Shown here piece by piece: positions 25,490 to 38,475 of a DNA stretch of 64,000 nucleotides (position 1 is the first letter of the stretch; each line of letters opens with the position of its first letter). The notes beneath the pieces were generated by a model. The model did not search any database and had not been told where the DNA came from. It saw only the letters and a list, made by a program, of their open reading frames with translations. The DNA comes from Latrodectus hesperus (Eukaryota > Arthropoda > Arachnida > Araneae > Theridiidae). The translations under genes and the position numbers were made by a program. The DNA lies in contig CM075857.1 in the NCBI GenBank assembly GCA_037975125.1, positions 40,138,436 through 40,202,435 of the forward strand, in the 5' to 3' direction.

Positions 25490-26250
25490 GTGAATTTCAG
25501 GGTAGACGCACCTTAACGAATTATGCAAATGATGTGAAACAGGCAGCTCTCTAGCACACGTAGAATAAGATATAAAGTGATGAACCGGCAGAGTGGGCGA
25601 TATTCGCGCCGTTATTACTGCTTGGAAAAATCGTTGAAAGTTTGTTCTTGTCGCCAAGAACACCTGCAATTGCATAGAATGCCAGGATATCTTCAGCGGT
25701 GTCCAAAATGCACCGGCTGGGCAGAAGATAGTTAGAATAAAAAATTAGCATGAATAAGATACCCTGGATGCTCCCATATCGAGCAGAACCATTTGCCGTC
25801 GATTGGTTGTGTAACGCCCCAATGCGCAACAACTTGGCATTATGGTTTGAGGCGTCATTGCCTACGATTTCAGGTTGTTTATAGTTCGTATTCAGGGCAC
25901 TATGACAACCCAACATTACGTGGATGATGTGCTAAGGCCAGTGACACTCCCCTACCTCCAGGGGATGCCCAATGCCCATTATCAGCAGGATAACGCCCGA
26001 CCGCATTTTGCTCGCATCAGCCAACATGTCCTGCAATGTGTATAGCTGCTTCTTTAGCCATCATATTCACCAGATCTCTCCTCAATCGAACACGTTTTGG
26101 AATAGAGTTGGAAGCCATTTGCCGACCTTGCCACGGCTTCCTTCAGAAGACGCACTTTGGACAGGGAATGGAGAGCTATTCCTCTGGACGTCATTCTTCC
26201 TCTTAGTGATTCTGCGCCTATATGTGTTTAAAGCTATTGCCTGATGTTCA
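25490..26250 (+). pseudogene. Decayed Tc1-like DNA transposase
   Basis: Plus-strand fragments in shifting frames match the conserved core of Tc1/mariner-type (DDE) transposases. IMV*GVIAYDFR is near 25835-25870. TQHYVDDVLRPVTLPYLQGM and YQQDNARPHFARISQHVLQ follow at about 25900-26035, and SYSPDLSSIEHVLE at about 26065-26105. Then come RVGSHLPTLPRLPSEDALW in a neighbouring frame and REWRAIPLDVIL back in the first frame. The second catalytic Asp (QQDNARPH) and the Glu (SSIEH) are visible; the N-terminal DNA-binding half is hardly readable. At least four in-frame stops (for example at about 26041 and 26053) and several indels exclude activity. Terminal inverted repeats and TA target sites were not found, so element borders are unknown. 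The enzyme would have catalysed cut-and-paste transposition in the nucleus. Confidence 0.85.
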
Positions 26251-26324
26251 ACAGGGCTTAAAGCCCCTTAAAATGTTTTGTGACTTCTTGCTATCAATTT
26301 GTAAGCACAATTTCTTTGCCTTGT

Positions 26325-26459
26325 TAAATGTCACGATGGTGGAGCCCTCAAGGACCTCGTAGAGGTGTGGAGCATACTAGGTGTTGGGGAGACGGCACCC
26401 GTTAACCTTAAGGTACAGTCCGGGGTCTCCCCACACAGTTATGTATGTATGTATGTATG
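26325..26459 (+). mobile_element. SINE family 6, 3' fragment with (GTAT)n tail
   Basis: The stretch CACCCGTTAACCTTAAGGTA and the following TCCGGGGTCT align with the end of the copy at 13776-14113. It finishes in CAGTTATGTATGTATGTATG. The 5' part of the family is missing. It sits directly behind the transposase remnant and may have inserted into it. Confidence 0.6.
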
Positions 26460-26769
<310 letters not shown>

Positions 26770-26865
26770 CAGACAATTTTAAAATACTTTATCTTCATAT
26801 GAATCGTATCCTTCATTTAATTCCGGAAATGAAAATAATTCCATTATTTTGTAACTACATTTAAT

Positions 26866-27144
26866 CAATAGCCCGGTGGCTTAGTGGCAGCGTTTCACGC
26901 TCCCATGACACAGGTCCGAGGTTCGATCCTCAGACTGGGCAAGGTTGACTCAGCCTTTCATTCCTTCAGTGGGTCGATTAACTGAGTACCAAGCATGCTT
27001 GGGAACTAAACACTGGGGGCTTTGCGTTAGGCTGGCCACCTAACTGGGACATATGCTTCGCTACCCAGGGCCCTCGGTCATGAAAACAGTTATGGGCACT
27101 GTAGGTCTTGGCCCACATGGGCTGTCGTGCCATGGAGTTTAGTT
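26866..27144 (+). mobile_element. tRNA-derived SINE, family 4, with 14-bp target duplication
   Basis: The head, from GCCCGGTGGCTTAGTGG, has box A TGGCTTAGTGG and a box B GGTTCGATCCT at 26920-26930. The outer stem GCCCGGT can pair with ACTGGGC, so all seven acceptor pairs survive, although the T arm is irregular. This is the most tRNA-like head in the window. The body is about 200 bp with no match to the other families, ending in GGAGTTTAGTT. The exact duplication TAACTACATTTAAT at 26852-26865 and 27145-27158 fixes the borders and shows it moved by target-primed insertion. Confidence 0.9.
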
Positions 27145-27294
27145 TAACTACATTTAATTAAAAGCACTGTCCAACTTTTTTATGCTTCAGATATTTATTT
27201 CCGACTTATAAAATTAGAATTTGATATAAAATTTATCAGTTGAAAGATTTAGGGTTTGCAATTTATTTATTTTTAACATCTCATTCTAATGTAA

Positions 27295-27341
27295 TTTCCA
27301 TAATTTACGGAGAAAAAATCTTTCTCCGTAAATTATGGAAA
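27295..27341. repeat. Perfect 21-bp inverted repeat, 5-nt loop
   Basis: Left arm 27295-27315 (core ATAATTTACGGAGAAA) and right arm 27321-27341 are exact reverse complements, with AAATC between them. A perfect hairpin like this is rare by chance even in A/T-rich DNA, and this one contains the non-trivial core TTACGGAG. Confidence 0.95.
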
Positions 27342-27971
27342 CTTTAAAACATCTGTAAAACTTATGATAAAAATCAAATGAAGTGCCAGTAATTCTAGAT
27401 TACACAAATCTACTCGAAGAACAGTATTTTTTATTACGAATTTCGATGAGATGGCGTTAAACTTTTCCTATCCCGACTCATTATAGGGAAGAAGGCGGTT
27501 TTGAATCCAAATACGTATCACGGAACCGAATTAATCAGACTTCCTTTTACGACTTTTCTAAAAGATGCTTTATATTCGTAATTCGAACATTACGAACACC
27601 TTCAACTTGTTATGATAACAAACTTAAGTCTCATTTAACTAGAAATTCTGGAAATGATCTAATAAAATCACCTCCATTCGATATGATTTATTTCAGTGTT
27701 ACCCATAAAGGTAGTCACTGTATTTATTTTCAGTCCATTTAACAGGAAGATTGCTTTTTTATTTCCATCGATAAAAGAATCAGTACATACTAATGACAGT
27801 AATCTTCTGATTTACTATAATAGAGATCAAATTGTTGCCAACAAATGTAAAATTGGAAGAAATCGAATGAAGAAAAATTCCCGTTTCTCAGATATTGGTA
27901 AACATCATAGGGTAAAGTTTTTATATATATTCAATGTTTTCCTCTTAAGATGTATAATCAGCAAAACAAAA

Positions 27972-28002
27972 ATTCTGTACTACTTTTTAAAAAGTACAGA
28001 AT
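27972..28002. repeat. Imperfect palindrome
   Basis: ATTCTGTAC at 27972-27980 pairs with GTACAGAAT at 27994-28002, around an inner TACTTTTTAAAAAGTA palindrome that is offset by a few bases. Confidence 0.8.
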
Positions 28003-28107
28003 CTTTTTGTTTTCTTATTTATTTTCGAAGAAATTCACATTAAGCACTGGTCAAATGGGATTAATGTTTTTAAATCTCACTGATTTTTTTCTTCTAAGCT
28101 GGTTACC

Positions 28108-28154
28108 AGATAATTAGAATTATTTGGTCACCAGCTAAATAATTCTAATTATTT
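28108..28154. repeat. 18-bp inverted repeat, 11-nt loop
   Basis: Arms 28108-28125 and 28137-28154 pair at 17 of 18 positions (core ATAATTAGAATTATTT). The loop is GGTCACCAGCT. Confidence 0.9.
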
Positions 28155-29824
28155 AGCGTCTAGCCATAATAGAACCCTAGTTATTTGGTGATTAATTACC
28201 TTCTTAAAATTCATGTTTTAAAATAGTGTAAAATTTCTATCTTAATGAAAATTATGTTTTCTGAATATATTTGGTTTATTTTTTTAAAAAGCATTTAATA
28301 AACGTAATGAATGTGCAAACGTATTTTATATGTCTGTAATGTATATAATTATTTTCAAATGTTTTTTATTATTTTATCTATATTTAAAACTTCCGTTTCC
28401 ATTTTAATAATTATTGCTTGATTTAAATAATGTTTCAAATTTTGACTAGCATTTATTTTTCAATTAAAAATATATTAGATGAATTACAATGTCTAACATG
28501 AATCACATTAAATTTTATTTTCTAACACAATAAAAGCCAATTTGGGGTTATGATTTTCAACACAAATATTTTTGAGTTCAATTAACAATTAACTGGGATT
28601 TCAATAATCGCTAAAAATGCTTTTAGCTCACATAATTCATTAAAATGTTTTATCTTTTCTAAAGTTTAGATAAAGTTTGAATGGAATTGAAGAGTTTATT
28701 TTCTTATTTAAAAGCAATTAAATAACAAATATATTTCGGTAGACTTGAACATTTTGTGGCATGAAAATTATGAATAAAATGTCTTACACGCTATTAAACT
28801 TATTTGCTAGACAGTATTACCTGAATAATAATTTATTATTATCCTATTTATTAAATTATGTTAGGTTTTAATAGTTTTTCATATACGTATGTTAATTATA
28901 ATGAAATTATTTACATTTACGTTCTTTTTTTAATGTTTTTCAATAATTGTATAGTATAATATCAATATTAAATGGTACAATATTTTTTAAATCATCAAAA
29001 AGTAATTTTTTTGCTTACAAAAACTTTTTGAATTATAATATTTCATCGTTTGAATTTCTTATTTTATAAAAGAAAACAGCAAAGGAACAATTTGAATGTA
29101 ATTGCTATATTTAGTTTGAATAGAAACAATAGTGTTAAGGATAATAATTTTCTTATTTTATTATTTAAATTATGTTCTGTGTTTGAACTGTTATCCAAAT
29201 CTGTGTTAATAACTTATGAATTTATTATATGCTTTAATCACTCTGAACCTCCGTGTCCAATTTTTAAATTTTGAATATTAAGGATAAGAAATTGTTGCAA
29301 TTTTACATTAATTTGTAATGTGAATTAACTCAAACATTTTCATAGAATATTTATCAGAATAATAAAACCAAAGATAAGAATGTGTTTAACCGAACAAATA
29401 GTTTGAACAACAATTACTTATTTTGTATAAATAATAGATTTAATAATACTATTATTGTTAATATGCCATGCAATGTAACTATTTTTTTATATAAAAATGT
29501 CATAAAAAGTTTAAAGAAATACTTGTATATGATGTTAGTTAATAAACATGCTAAGTATAGAATTAATTATAGAATTCGAAGTAATATCAAATATCTCTCC
29601 TATTTAACTAACATAAAAAAATAAATAATCGTAAATAAATATACCAATAAAAGAATTCCTTTAAAATTATAAAATTTAAAATGAAAAAAAATTGATATAT
29701 TAAATATACACAAATTTTACATTTGCAGAGATTTGAAATTGAAAAAAAATTTTAGAACTTTTTTTTATAATCACAAGTTATAGAATTAACAGAAAAAGGA
29801 AATTAGATATCAATCAATTAACAT

Positions 29825-30115
29825 GCCGACCAACTTGACTAGTGGTCAGCGTGCCTGACTGCGGATAAGGAGGTCCTGGGTTCGAATCCCGGTTCAGGCA
29901 TGGATGTATTTTCTCTCTCTATCTATCCTATCTTTGTCCTTTCCTTGTATGAATGAGGTGTGAATGGTTGCCTACCCTGTAAACGGAAACCTATGGCATG
30001 TGTGTACTGAGGAAGTCGGACTCCACACCAAAATATGGTTCAGTTGAAAAAGTGGAGCAGCGCACCCCATATTGCCAGCCTAGCTGGCACACGATAATGA
30101 ACGAATGAATGAATG
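29825..30115 (+). mobile_element. tRNA-derived SINE, family 1, (GAAT)n tail, 13-bp target duplication
   Basis: The head GCCGACCAACTTGACTAGTG contains a box A-like segment (ACTAGTGGTCAGCG, about 29838) and an exact box B GGTTCGAATCC at 29879-29889. The body runs through ACCCTGTAAACGG, GGAAGTCGGACTCCACACCA and GCCTAGCTGGCACACG, and ends in GAATGAATGAAT. The exact duplication AATCAATTAACAT lies at 29812-29824 and 30116-30128; the tail is A/T-rich and could add a base or two of ambiguity. This is the best preserved family 1 copy. The head-proximal 165 bp recur in the chimera at 63025-63323. Confidence 0.92.
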
Positions 30116-30128
30116 AATCAATTAACAT

Positions 30129-30559
30129 AAACATATTCAACACCTGCTTAAAAATTTACCATTTAAAGTTTTTTAATGTGTTTTCAATAAAATAATATTG
30201 TATACAAAGTAATACGATAAGCAAATTAAAAATAATTAGCGAAAATGAGCATTATAAACTATACAATTCTTTTTTCTAGTTTAAATGATCCTTATAAATT
30301 ATTTTTCAAAACAAGTGATATATTGACAAATGTTAGTCATCCTATTCTTTGTCGCGATTGCCAGGATGCTTTTTCAACCACTAGGATGAAAAATGTTCTA
30401 AAAATAGTTTGGGTATTGATTAAAGGAACTTATAGCCATTACAATTTTCAAAATACCTGGCTATTTTTTTCTTTCTTTTGAAAGTTTGAGTTTTCTTGCT
30501 TTGCGAAACTACTGCCATATATGCCGTTAACATCGAGTTTTATATTTATTTTCTTCAAA
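30129..30559. other. A/T-rich DNA, no gene seen
   Basis: A 78-codon frame (30245-30481, plus) contains VSHPILCRDCQDAFSTTR, which has two Cys but no recognised fold. There are no supporting gene signals. Confidence 0.4.
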
Positions 30560-30570
30560 ATGAACTTATT

Positions 30571-30860
30571 AGGGCTCACTATATGACCTAGTGCTAGAAC
30601 AATGCTCTTCGGAGTATAAGGTCCCGGGTTCGATCTAAGTTATTGTTGAATAAGGAGAGATGAATGTTGCGCTTCTACCCCCTGCATGCACTTCTTCAAA
30701 GTCGATGCTTTAGTGTTTTCCGAGTTTCCTCCCTTGCTAAACGTGAATGCGGCCCATTACATATTGAAGAGCACTCCCGGAAGCTAATTGATACGACGGA
30801 TGCTAAAATGTTCTACAACAGCCTTCGAACGTTAGGCTGCCTACTACGCGGTGTCAAAAT
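30571..30860 (+). mobile_element. tRNA-derived SINE, family 5, with 11-bp target duplication
   Basis: The head has a box A-like TGACCTAGTGCTAGAAC and a box B-like GGTTCGATCTA at 30627-30637. The body includes GAATGCGGCCCATTACATA, which resembles the central motif of family 3, and ends near GGTGTCAAAAT. The exact duplication ATGAACTTATT at 30560-30570 and 30861-30871 sets the borders. The box B has drifted at its 3' end, so the copy is probably older or belongs to a diverged subfamily. The 66-codon frame inside (30664-30864) is incidental. Confidence 0.85.
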
Positions 30861-30871
30861 ATGAACTTATT

Positions 30872-32040
30872 CACAAATGGTCGTCATAATAAAGCTTTAT
30901 TTTTTATTTCCAATTTTATTCTTATTTAGCTGGTTTTTTTCTCCTATTAGATATAGATTATTTATTTTCGTATTAATTAATATTATATTCAATGATATTT
31001 GTGCATTATATTTGATAGTTGACTTCCATTCCAAAAATTTTTTTAAAAAGCATACCCTAAATATTTTAAATATTAGAAACAAATTACTCTCATTTACGGT
31101 TGAATGCTTGATGAGTGAGCTCTCGAATGTGTAATCATGCATGTAACTGTAATAATGTAAATAAATTTGTTTATATTACTTAATTTTGTAGCATTTATTT
31201 AGAGCAAGAAAACTGTTTAGCTATAATTTATCAATAAATTGTAATAAAATAGTTAAATCTTCTCGCGTTTCAGGCATTAAAATTTATTGCTGATTTGCAA
31301 TATATATCATTGCCTTATTGGCTAGATTTAATCGAATTTTATTTCTAGTTTAAGCAAACATCTTTACTTATTCTTCTTATTTAAGTAGTTTTTTGAATAT
31401 ATGTATGTCAGAAGTAACCTGCTTGTTCTTTTAGAGGTAAACTATCGGTAATAATATGCAAAATATTTCTCTTTTAACTACTTTAATAATAAATCCTCAT
31501 CGATTAGATCTATTTAGCGCTCCATAACCATTCGTGATTATCCTGAGAAGAGTCTAATAAACTTTATTCTGTTTCAGATTTTAATAATTTTCAAAAACTC
31601 TGATAAATAAGTTTTTTTAACTGATAGTTTTTACTTTAATTTTTAATGGAAGAAATGATTCACGTTCGAATTGCGTTTTTAATACAATTTTGTTTTTTCA
31701 CGTTGCACAATATTGCGTATATTTTCCACTTATTTTAAAATAACATAGTTAACACAGTTTTTTTCTGATCTCATGAAAGTTGCACGTGAACTCTGTAGCC
31801 GATCACTAACTGCCACAAAATGCTAAATTTTTTCTTAGGAATGAAGCATTAAAAACCCTAAAAAGACAGCAATAAAGAGAATCCATTATTATATTGATAA
31901 ATATACATGAAATGATTCTCTCACTTCTTTAACATTAAAGCAAAGAAGAAAATCACAATCTTGGTTGATGAACAAAGTATTACAAGATTCATAAACCGAA
32001 AAATTTTTAAAGGTAATAAAACTCATTCCTTATGATTTCT
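30872..32040. other. A/T-rich DNA, no gene seen
   Basis: Two overlapping chance frames on opposite strands (30877-31134 and 30897-31142) are hydrophobic and A/T-driven. Nothing else recognised. Confidence 0.5.
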
Positions 32041-32044
32041 GACA

Positions 32045-32290
32045 AAGTTTAGTTAGAAGCTCTCATGAGTGAAAGATGAGGGGTTCTATTCTTTCCTAAC
32101 CAAAAATTGAAATGGAAATACAGCCTGTTTTCTCTCGCAATTTGTTGGAGCTTAAAGTCTTCCACTGTTGCGATGTTAATGTGGCATCTCAGTTTTTGAT
32201 CTCGTCACTTGATGAGGTTCAAAATTTAAATGTAGTTGAGATAGAGAGTATTTCGTGGTTCTAGCAGCCATAAATAAACAGCTACCGAAC
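32045..32290 (+). mobile_element. Decayed SINE, family 6-like
   Basis: The segment 32153-32227 aligns with 13942-14029: TAAAGTC, then a CTTCC(A/G)CTG-type match, and later CTCGTCACTTGATGAGGTTC against CTTCGTCACCTAACTGTGGTTC. Upstream, GGGGTTCTATTC near 32090 looks like a worn box B. Borders are approximate and no duplication was found. Confidence 0.5.
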
Positions 32291-34132
32291 AGAATCATAA
32301 CTCAAAGAAATAAAGGATGAAAAAAGGGAATGGAAAGTGAGGAAATCTTAGCTGGAGAGATTTTCACTTGTTTTTATCTATTTTGTCGCCAAATTTCGAG
32401 CTGGACAGATTTTCGCTTGTTTTCAAGGCTAAGAGATCAGAAATGTCACCATGATTGCTGAATAAAACTAATTTATTTATTATGTAAACAGGTATTCTTT
32501 TTATACATTTGAAGATATTTAAATTTTTTCTTTTATAAAATAGAAAGAGTAAGTAGAATTTTTTTTTATGTTTCTCATTATATTTACCAAGTGATATTGC
32601 CATTTATATAGAATTTATTGAGATTGAATCCTTTTTTACGTATAGGCAAATGATACTCTAAAAAATTTCGAATTCTTATCCTACGAACAAATCAGAATCG
32701 ATATTTCATCTAAAATTATTTCACGATATGAGTATCTTATTTTTAACTTTTCTTACAAGATACTGAATGAATCTCTGGACTTATAGATTAATTTTAATCT
32801 TTTATTGATATGGAGATGCGTTTTCTTGACTCTCACCCCCAAATTGAAAAATCGATGTCAGCAATCGTTAACTTTTTTGAAAGAGTTAAGTTATTTTTAT
32901 AACTTTTAGCATTTTTTGAAATGCTAATTCACTGGAGTAGTTAATTTCATGTTTACTCTCCGATCTGATTGAATTTGAATCCTTAAAAGATTTTATAAAT
33001 GACGGTTAAAAATGTTTACCAATTTGTACCAAAATTGTTTTTACGAGCATTTTTGCAACTGGTTACATTATCTAACTCTTAAAAAATGTTTTTTATATCT
33101 TAAACCAAGAACATAAGCAACAATACATTACTATACAAAAAACTAACTTTATAAATCTACTTAATATTGAAAATACTTAAACAATTTATCTTTAATTATA
33201 TAACTTATATGTTGGAAAACAACTCTAGTTCGTTAATTTATTTTAAATCCTTGCTTGAAAAACTTATTAAAAACATTTAACATGTACTATAGTTTGGAAT
33301 TAAGAACTACATGTATTTTGAGATAACAAATTTTCATAAACATCTTTAGAATTTAAGACTTTCAACTCCCTAATAAAATATAACTTAAACTTTTCAAGTT
33401 AAATAATGATGTGTGATAATATAATGGAAAAAAATAATCCAATCATACAGTTAAAAATTAAAATACTAATATTTTCCATTATTTCCTCGATATTGTTTCA
33501 ATAGTCTAAAAAAAACACCATTAATTGAATTACAGAATGCGATAGTCGATTTGATAACGCGATAATTCTTTTTTTCCTTTTAAAAGTTCTTTTTTTTTCT
33601 TCTAAATGTCAATCGAAAATCATTTAGATTTCATTGTTTTGGTTTTTCCATTTGTTCTGCGGAGTATATCATGTCGTCCACTATACGATGACCCGGTTTT
33701 ATGAATTGAACTCGTAAACAGGCAAAGATGGCGAGAGAAGTAGGAGAGGCATCAATTTACTCTCCTCAACAATGAATTTTTAAAACATCTCATGTGAGGT
33801 GGTTGTGAAACAACCACTCTGGTTATTATCTCTCAAGTCGTTAGCAAAGCTACTGTCTGATTCATTAGTTGCAGGTACAATGTTTCCATGATGTAAAAAT
33901 TTTTTTCAAATTAAATAAAAAAACTCCCCTTCGAGCATTAAGTTTGAAAGAATGGGTGTTGTGGTTTAGAACAGTGAGAGAAAATTCGGAGTAAATTGTG
34001 CGAGACAAATTGGTGGAATTACATTATATTTAACAGTGAAAAGTAGAACTGGTAAAGGATAATTTAGCAGTTAAATCCTAGACGGATCCTGTGAACAGTT
34101 TCCTTTGAAGGATGTGGTTTGTTTTGTAAAAC

Positions 34133-34135
<3 letters not shown>
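32291..34135. other. A/T-rich DNA, no gene seen
   Basis: Complexity is higher at 33650-33880, where GGTGGTTGTGAAACAACCAC (about 33799-33818) is an 8-bp inverted repeat around a short loop. No gene recognised. Confidence 0.45.

Positions 34136-34192
<57 letters not shown>
34136..34192. repeat. (TA)n microsatellite
   Basis: About 57 bp of TA units. Confidence 0.95.
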
Positions 34193-34196
<4 letters not shown>

Positions 34197-37100
34197 CTTC
34201 AATTAACTCTTTTGAATGGAAATAAATGGTTATCTTAAAATTGAAACTCATATTTCGTATTAAATTGTTATACAAATTGATAAAGAAAATTTCAATTAGA
34301 GATTTTAAATGATAAAATTTGAAGATTTCTTGGGATTTATTTAAAAGCATTTGTTCACTTTGTTTTTTTTTTTTTATCAAAATTTAAAAAAATTTGATAA
34401 AAAAGTAAACTTTAAAATAAATTTAAAAAGTATTCAAGCATTTTTATTTAACACTTTAGGATTTTTTATGGAGTAATATTATGAGTCTGAACATATGCTC
34501 ACATGCATAATTATGGCTCCTTAAGTTGTTTTTTAATAAGACCTATTACTATAATATTATTCAATAATGCAAGCTTTCATTGATAAATTTTAAAATGCAT
34601 CAATGGATTTTTTTATCATTCCCTAACATTACATCTGGCAAAATTATTCATCTAGCAGTCGGACGTTATCTTGAATAAATTTCACATTTTTTAGTAAATA
34701 CATATAATGAAAAATTAAATTTTAATATATAAAAATGTGTTATATAAATGTATATGATAAAATATTTATTTCTTATTTAAAATTTAATTTGATAAATGAA
34801 TTATTTTTAATTGACTTTTTTTCATTTGTGCACTGCAAGCAATTCATTATGGTTTTTCTAATATTAATGATTAAATAAGTCAAAATTGGGTTGATTTCTG
34901 AGTTTTTATGACTAAGATCAAAATGACTGTTAAATTGGATAAAAAAGAAAATCGCTTAAATAAAATAATGAAGAATGTTCTATAGTTGGCAGAGGGGTTT
35001 GTTTTATCTGTTTTCTTTTATTTTTTTTCATTTACTACAATATTACTATATTTTGACAAGCTATGTCCTTTTAGAATTAAGAGTTTTAATTCCAAAACAA
35101 AAAAAAAAACTATAAATATTTTATGTATCATAAAATATTTTCGTAAAATATCATCTCCACATTGTGTGAAATATCATAAAACACCGTAAAATGAGAATAA
35201 ATTCCGCATTCCCCATGAAATATATTTAGTGAGTAGAAAAAGAAATTCCTCGATTTTTATGTATTTTTCGGTTATATAAACGGAGAAATATTTTTTCAAA
35301 TAGAAAATACATGATGATTCAGTAAGCAATTCAAAGAATAAGTGACAAGATTAAATTATGGTTGGAATAATAGTAATTGTAATAATAGTTTGTGATAATT
35401 TTGAAATTATTATTTAAGTTTCTGACATCTAATCATTACGTTAATTTTTTAGAAAGAAGGTGAAATTGGAAAATTTGGGAAACAAAAAATTTATCTTTTT
35501 TGAAAGTACATAATATTTAAATTTAAAAAGTACCTTAGCCTTTAATAGTGTAAGAGCAGTTAGAAAAAATAAGATCAATTCAAAGTCACTTTTATACCAA
35601 TTAGCATTATTTAGATTATATATCGAAAGAATGTTATATAATTCACACAGCTCTATCAAATTAACTAAGCTATAATAATATCAATCTTTTCACTGAATTG
35701 TATATTTTTAATCAATTCATTTCATAGAAAAGTAGATAAAATAATTTATTTTTGAATATATTTAATAATTTTCTCAAATATCACACACACACACACACAC
35801 ATACAAACATATTAAGAATATCGATATAAATATTTTCCTTAAGCATTTTACTTATACGTTATCTAATAAAACTTTTTTTGATGTAAATAAATAAAATGTG
35901 TACTTATATCAGTTATTAATGCATAACACATATTACTATTTAGTGAAAATAAACCTATGTATTTGAATCAAAACTATCAAAATTCAAATAAATTATCACA
36001 TAATGTAATGCTTTATTTTGGAAGTTGTAATAGGCAAATTAAAAAGATTTGTTGACAGAAATTTCATTTACTAAGAAAATTAAAGAAATTTCTTCATTTA
36101 AATTTATTCAATTAAAACTTTTCTTAAAATAATCTTTTTTTGTTAACTTAAAAATTAATGAAAAATAATTATTGTATCCCACATTATATTTTTATGTCCA
36201 CTATATATAAAGATTTAATGTTGTAGTTTGTAATTACCACATTAAATTTTAAAATTTTAAATCAATTACAACATTTATTATACTTAAATAATATTCATAA
36301 TAGCCATCAACCATTATTCTATTTTTACTTATAACATTTTTAAAATATGTATCTATAGTTCTATTATATAATAGAAAAGGAAATATATTTGAATATTTAA
36401 AAAAAATATCTTTAAAATTTTAAATATATTTCTTTTTCTCTTAGTGTAAAATATAAAATGAGGTGGAAAAGAACTTTTTTTAATAAATGATTTTAGCTGA
36501 TTGAAATTATACAGTATTTCACCAAAAAATAAAAATGCTTGGTAATTTTCAACAGACAATGATATACTTTCAATGTAATTCCCATTATAATATTTATTTA
36601 ATACTTTAAAAAATTCTGTAAGCCAGTAAATAATCAAATATTTAGTAGCATATATATTTATCTTCTCATTAATTTTTAAGAGATCTTTTAAAAGTTAGTT
36701 ATTTTCTGCTCCATAGCTGTACTAGAATTTTTTTCGTTTTTTCTTGTTATTGTTTTATATTAAATTAAACCAAATTTATATTTAATAATTTAATTTTTGT
36801 AAAAAGAATTTTCAGACATTTATACATAATTATAGAATTAACATTCGTTGCCTTCACATTTATATTTATAAAATTAAAGATAAATTTTAATTTGATAAAC
36901 AAATTTCAGACCGATATAATTTTAAATCATTTAAAATATTATGGGAATATAAAGGGGGTTTTACTATTCAATTAATAAATTAATAAGCTCTTTAAGGAGG
37001 CGAATGTGTCACCCTATTTCAATAATTCAATTGTCTTACAAATTAAGGTTATTGTTATTTTCCTTTCTATTACAATACATCTGTTGAGCTCCAAATAGCT

Positions 37101-38406
37101 ACATTTTCTCTTGTCTAGATACTGAATATAATTTGAATTATTTTCTATAGTATTACTCAGGAAAGCTTAATTTGCTTATTGTCAAGACTTACAAAGTAAT
37201 ATAATTAAACAAAGTATCCATTAATGGTATTAAAAATTGTCAAAAATCAAATACTTTCAGGTGATATCAAAATAATCAATTTCTATCGATTCCAGTCAAA
37301 ATTTTGGAACATTTATAACATTAATTTAGTCTTTTTCTATCAATGTATCTGTTTATACATTAAATTAGTTTCTTATAAAAATATATCAAAAATTATATCC
37401 AACTTTATTAAGTTTTGATGGAGTCAAGTTTATTTGCAAAACTATTGAAATAATTTATAATTTAATATACAAATAACAAAATGTATTCAAGAATTTCCTG
37501 AAATAATTTATTGATCTTATGAACTATTGCTATTTTTATATTACATATTTATATTAAAAATGTATTTATAATATTTTGTATTATAATTGCTTATAATTTT
37601 CATTATAATCTGCTTATTTCTCTGTTTGAGATTCAGAATCAGGATGTTGTAATGTTAATAATTTTATAAATGTCAACATATTTATCAATTCAACAATTAT
37701 TTTTAGCAGCATATATTTATGACTTTAAAACTTTTGATTACATTACAGATAATATTATTATATGACTATATTTGTAACAAATTTAGTTTAGCAGAGAGAT
37801 TAAGAATGTATACTATCCATGAATTCGGATTTTACTAATTTTTAAGCAGTAAGTTAATAGAAGAAATGTCATAAAATAAGTTAATGTTAAGTGTAAAATA
37901 ACAAAATTTTGATTACTTTTTAAAATTGTTCTTCAAAAACGTATTTTATTTAGATAAAAACATTAGGTTATATAACACATGTTTGGAAGGGTCATAATAA
38001 TTTATTTCCTGTTATTTTTAATGATTTAATCACATAAAACATCCAATATTCGCATACGCCATTGAAAGAGGTAGAGTTGTTTTGAATTTAAAGGAATTTT
38101 ATTCCATACATCAATCTTGAAAACATATATAATTACGGTTAAAAATACAAATTTAAACATTTTATGTAAAATACTGAGTTAAACTGATAAAAATACTCAT
38201 TGTCAGAAATGTTTAGTCCTGTAGTATATATAAACAAATTGAAATACTTAAAAGCAGAATTTAAAAAAAAGCACCCTATAATGCAATTTAAACTCAACAG
38301 TTTATCAGAAATATCGTTTTCAAAAAAGTAACGTGTTTAATTAAATAAACAACATTTCGAAAATTCCCAGCAATGTGAGAAAAAGAGCAAAATGATGAGA
38401 GAAAAT
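34193..38406. other. Long A/T-rich stretch, no gene seen
   Basis: Extremely A/T-rich. Contains a (CA)n run at 35782-35802 and chance frames (35441-35659 and 36353-36637, minus; 37224-37418, plus) made mostly of Phe, Ile, Lys, Asn and Tyr. Confidence 0.55.
35782..35802. repeat. (CA)n microsatellite
   Basis: About ten CA units followed by ATACAAACATA. Confidence 0.9.
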
Positions 38407-38475
38407 TCGAATAAATGATGCACGGAAAAGAAAATAACTGAAGTGAAGAGAAGAGAAAGTAGAGTTCCTTATGAC
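38407..38475 (-). repeat. Decayed partial copy of the 40.35-40.43 kb upstream region
   Basis: Shares TCGAATAAATGATGC (38407-38421 against 40351-40365), GAAGAGAAAGT and GTTCCTTAT in the same order and spacing as the region upstream of the candidate exon at 40224-40271. The TATA-like TTATAAGG of the other copy reads TCATAAGG here on the minus strand. No signal-peptide start follows it. Confidence 0.75.

Larger units (their letters stand above)
27159..29811. other. A/T-rich DNA with inverted repeats, no gene seen
   Basis: Holds three inverted repeats listed separately. The 115-codon frame at 27696-28043 (plus) has mixed composition at its start but no recognised domain, and it runs through one of the palindromes. 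The 80-codon frame at 29382-29624 is Asn/Ile/Lys-rich background. Confidence 0.45.

Noticed and set aside
26866..26942. Functional tRNA gene
   Set aside because: The acceptor stem pairs well, but the T arm is irregular and the sequence continues into a SINE body enclosed by a 14-bp target duplication. The other tRNA-like heads are even less complete.
27295..27341. microRNA precursor
   Set aside because: The loop is only 5 nt and the stem is perfectly paired and short, unlike animal pre-miRNAs.
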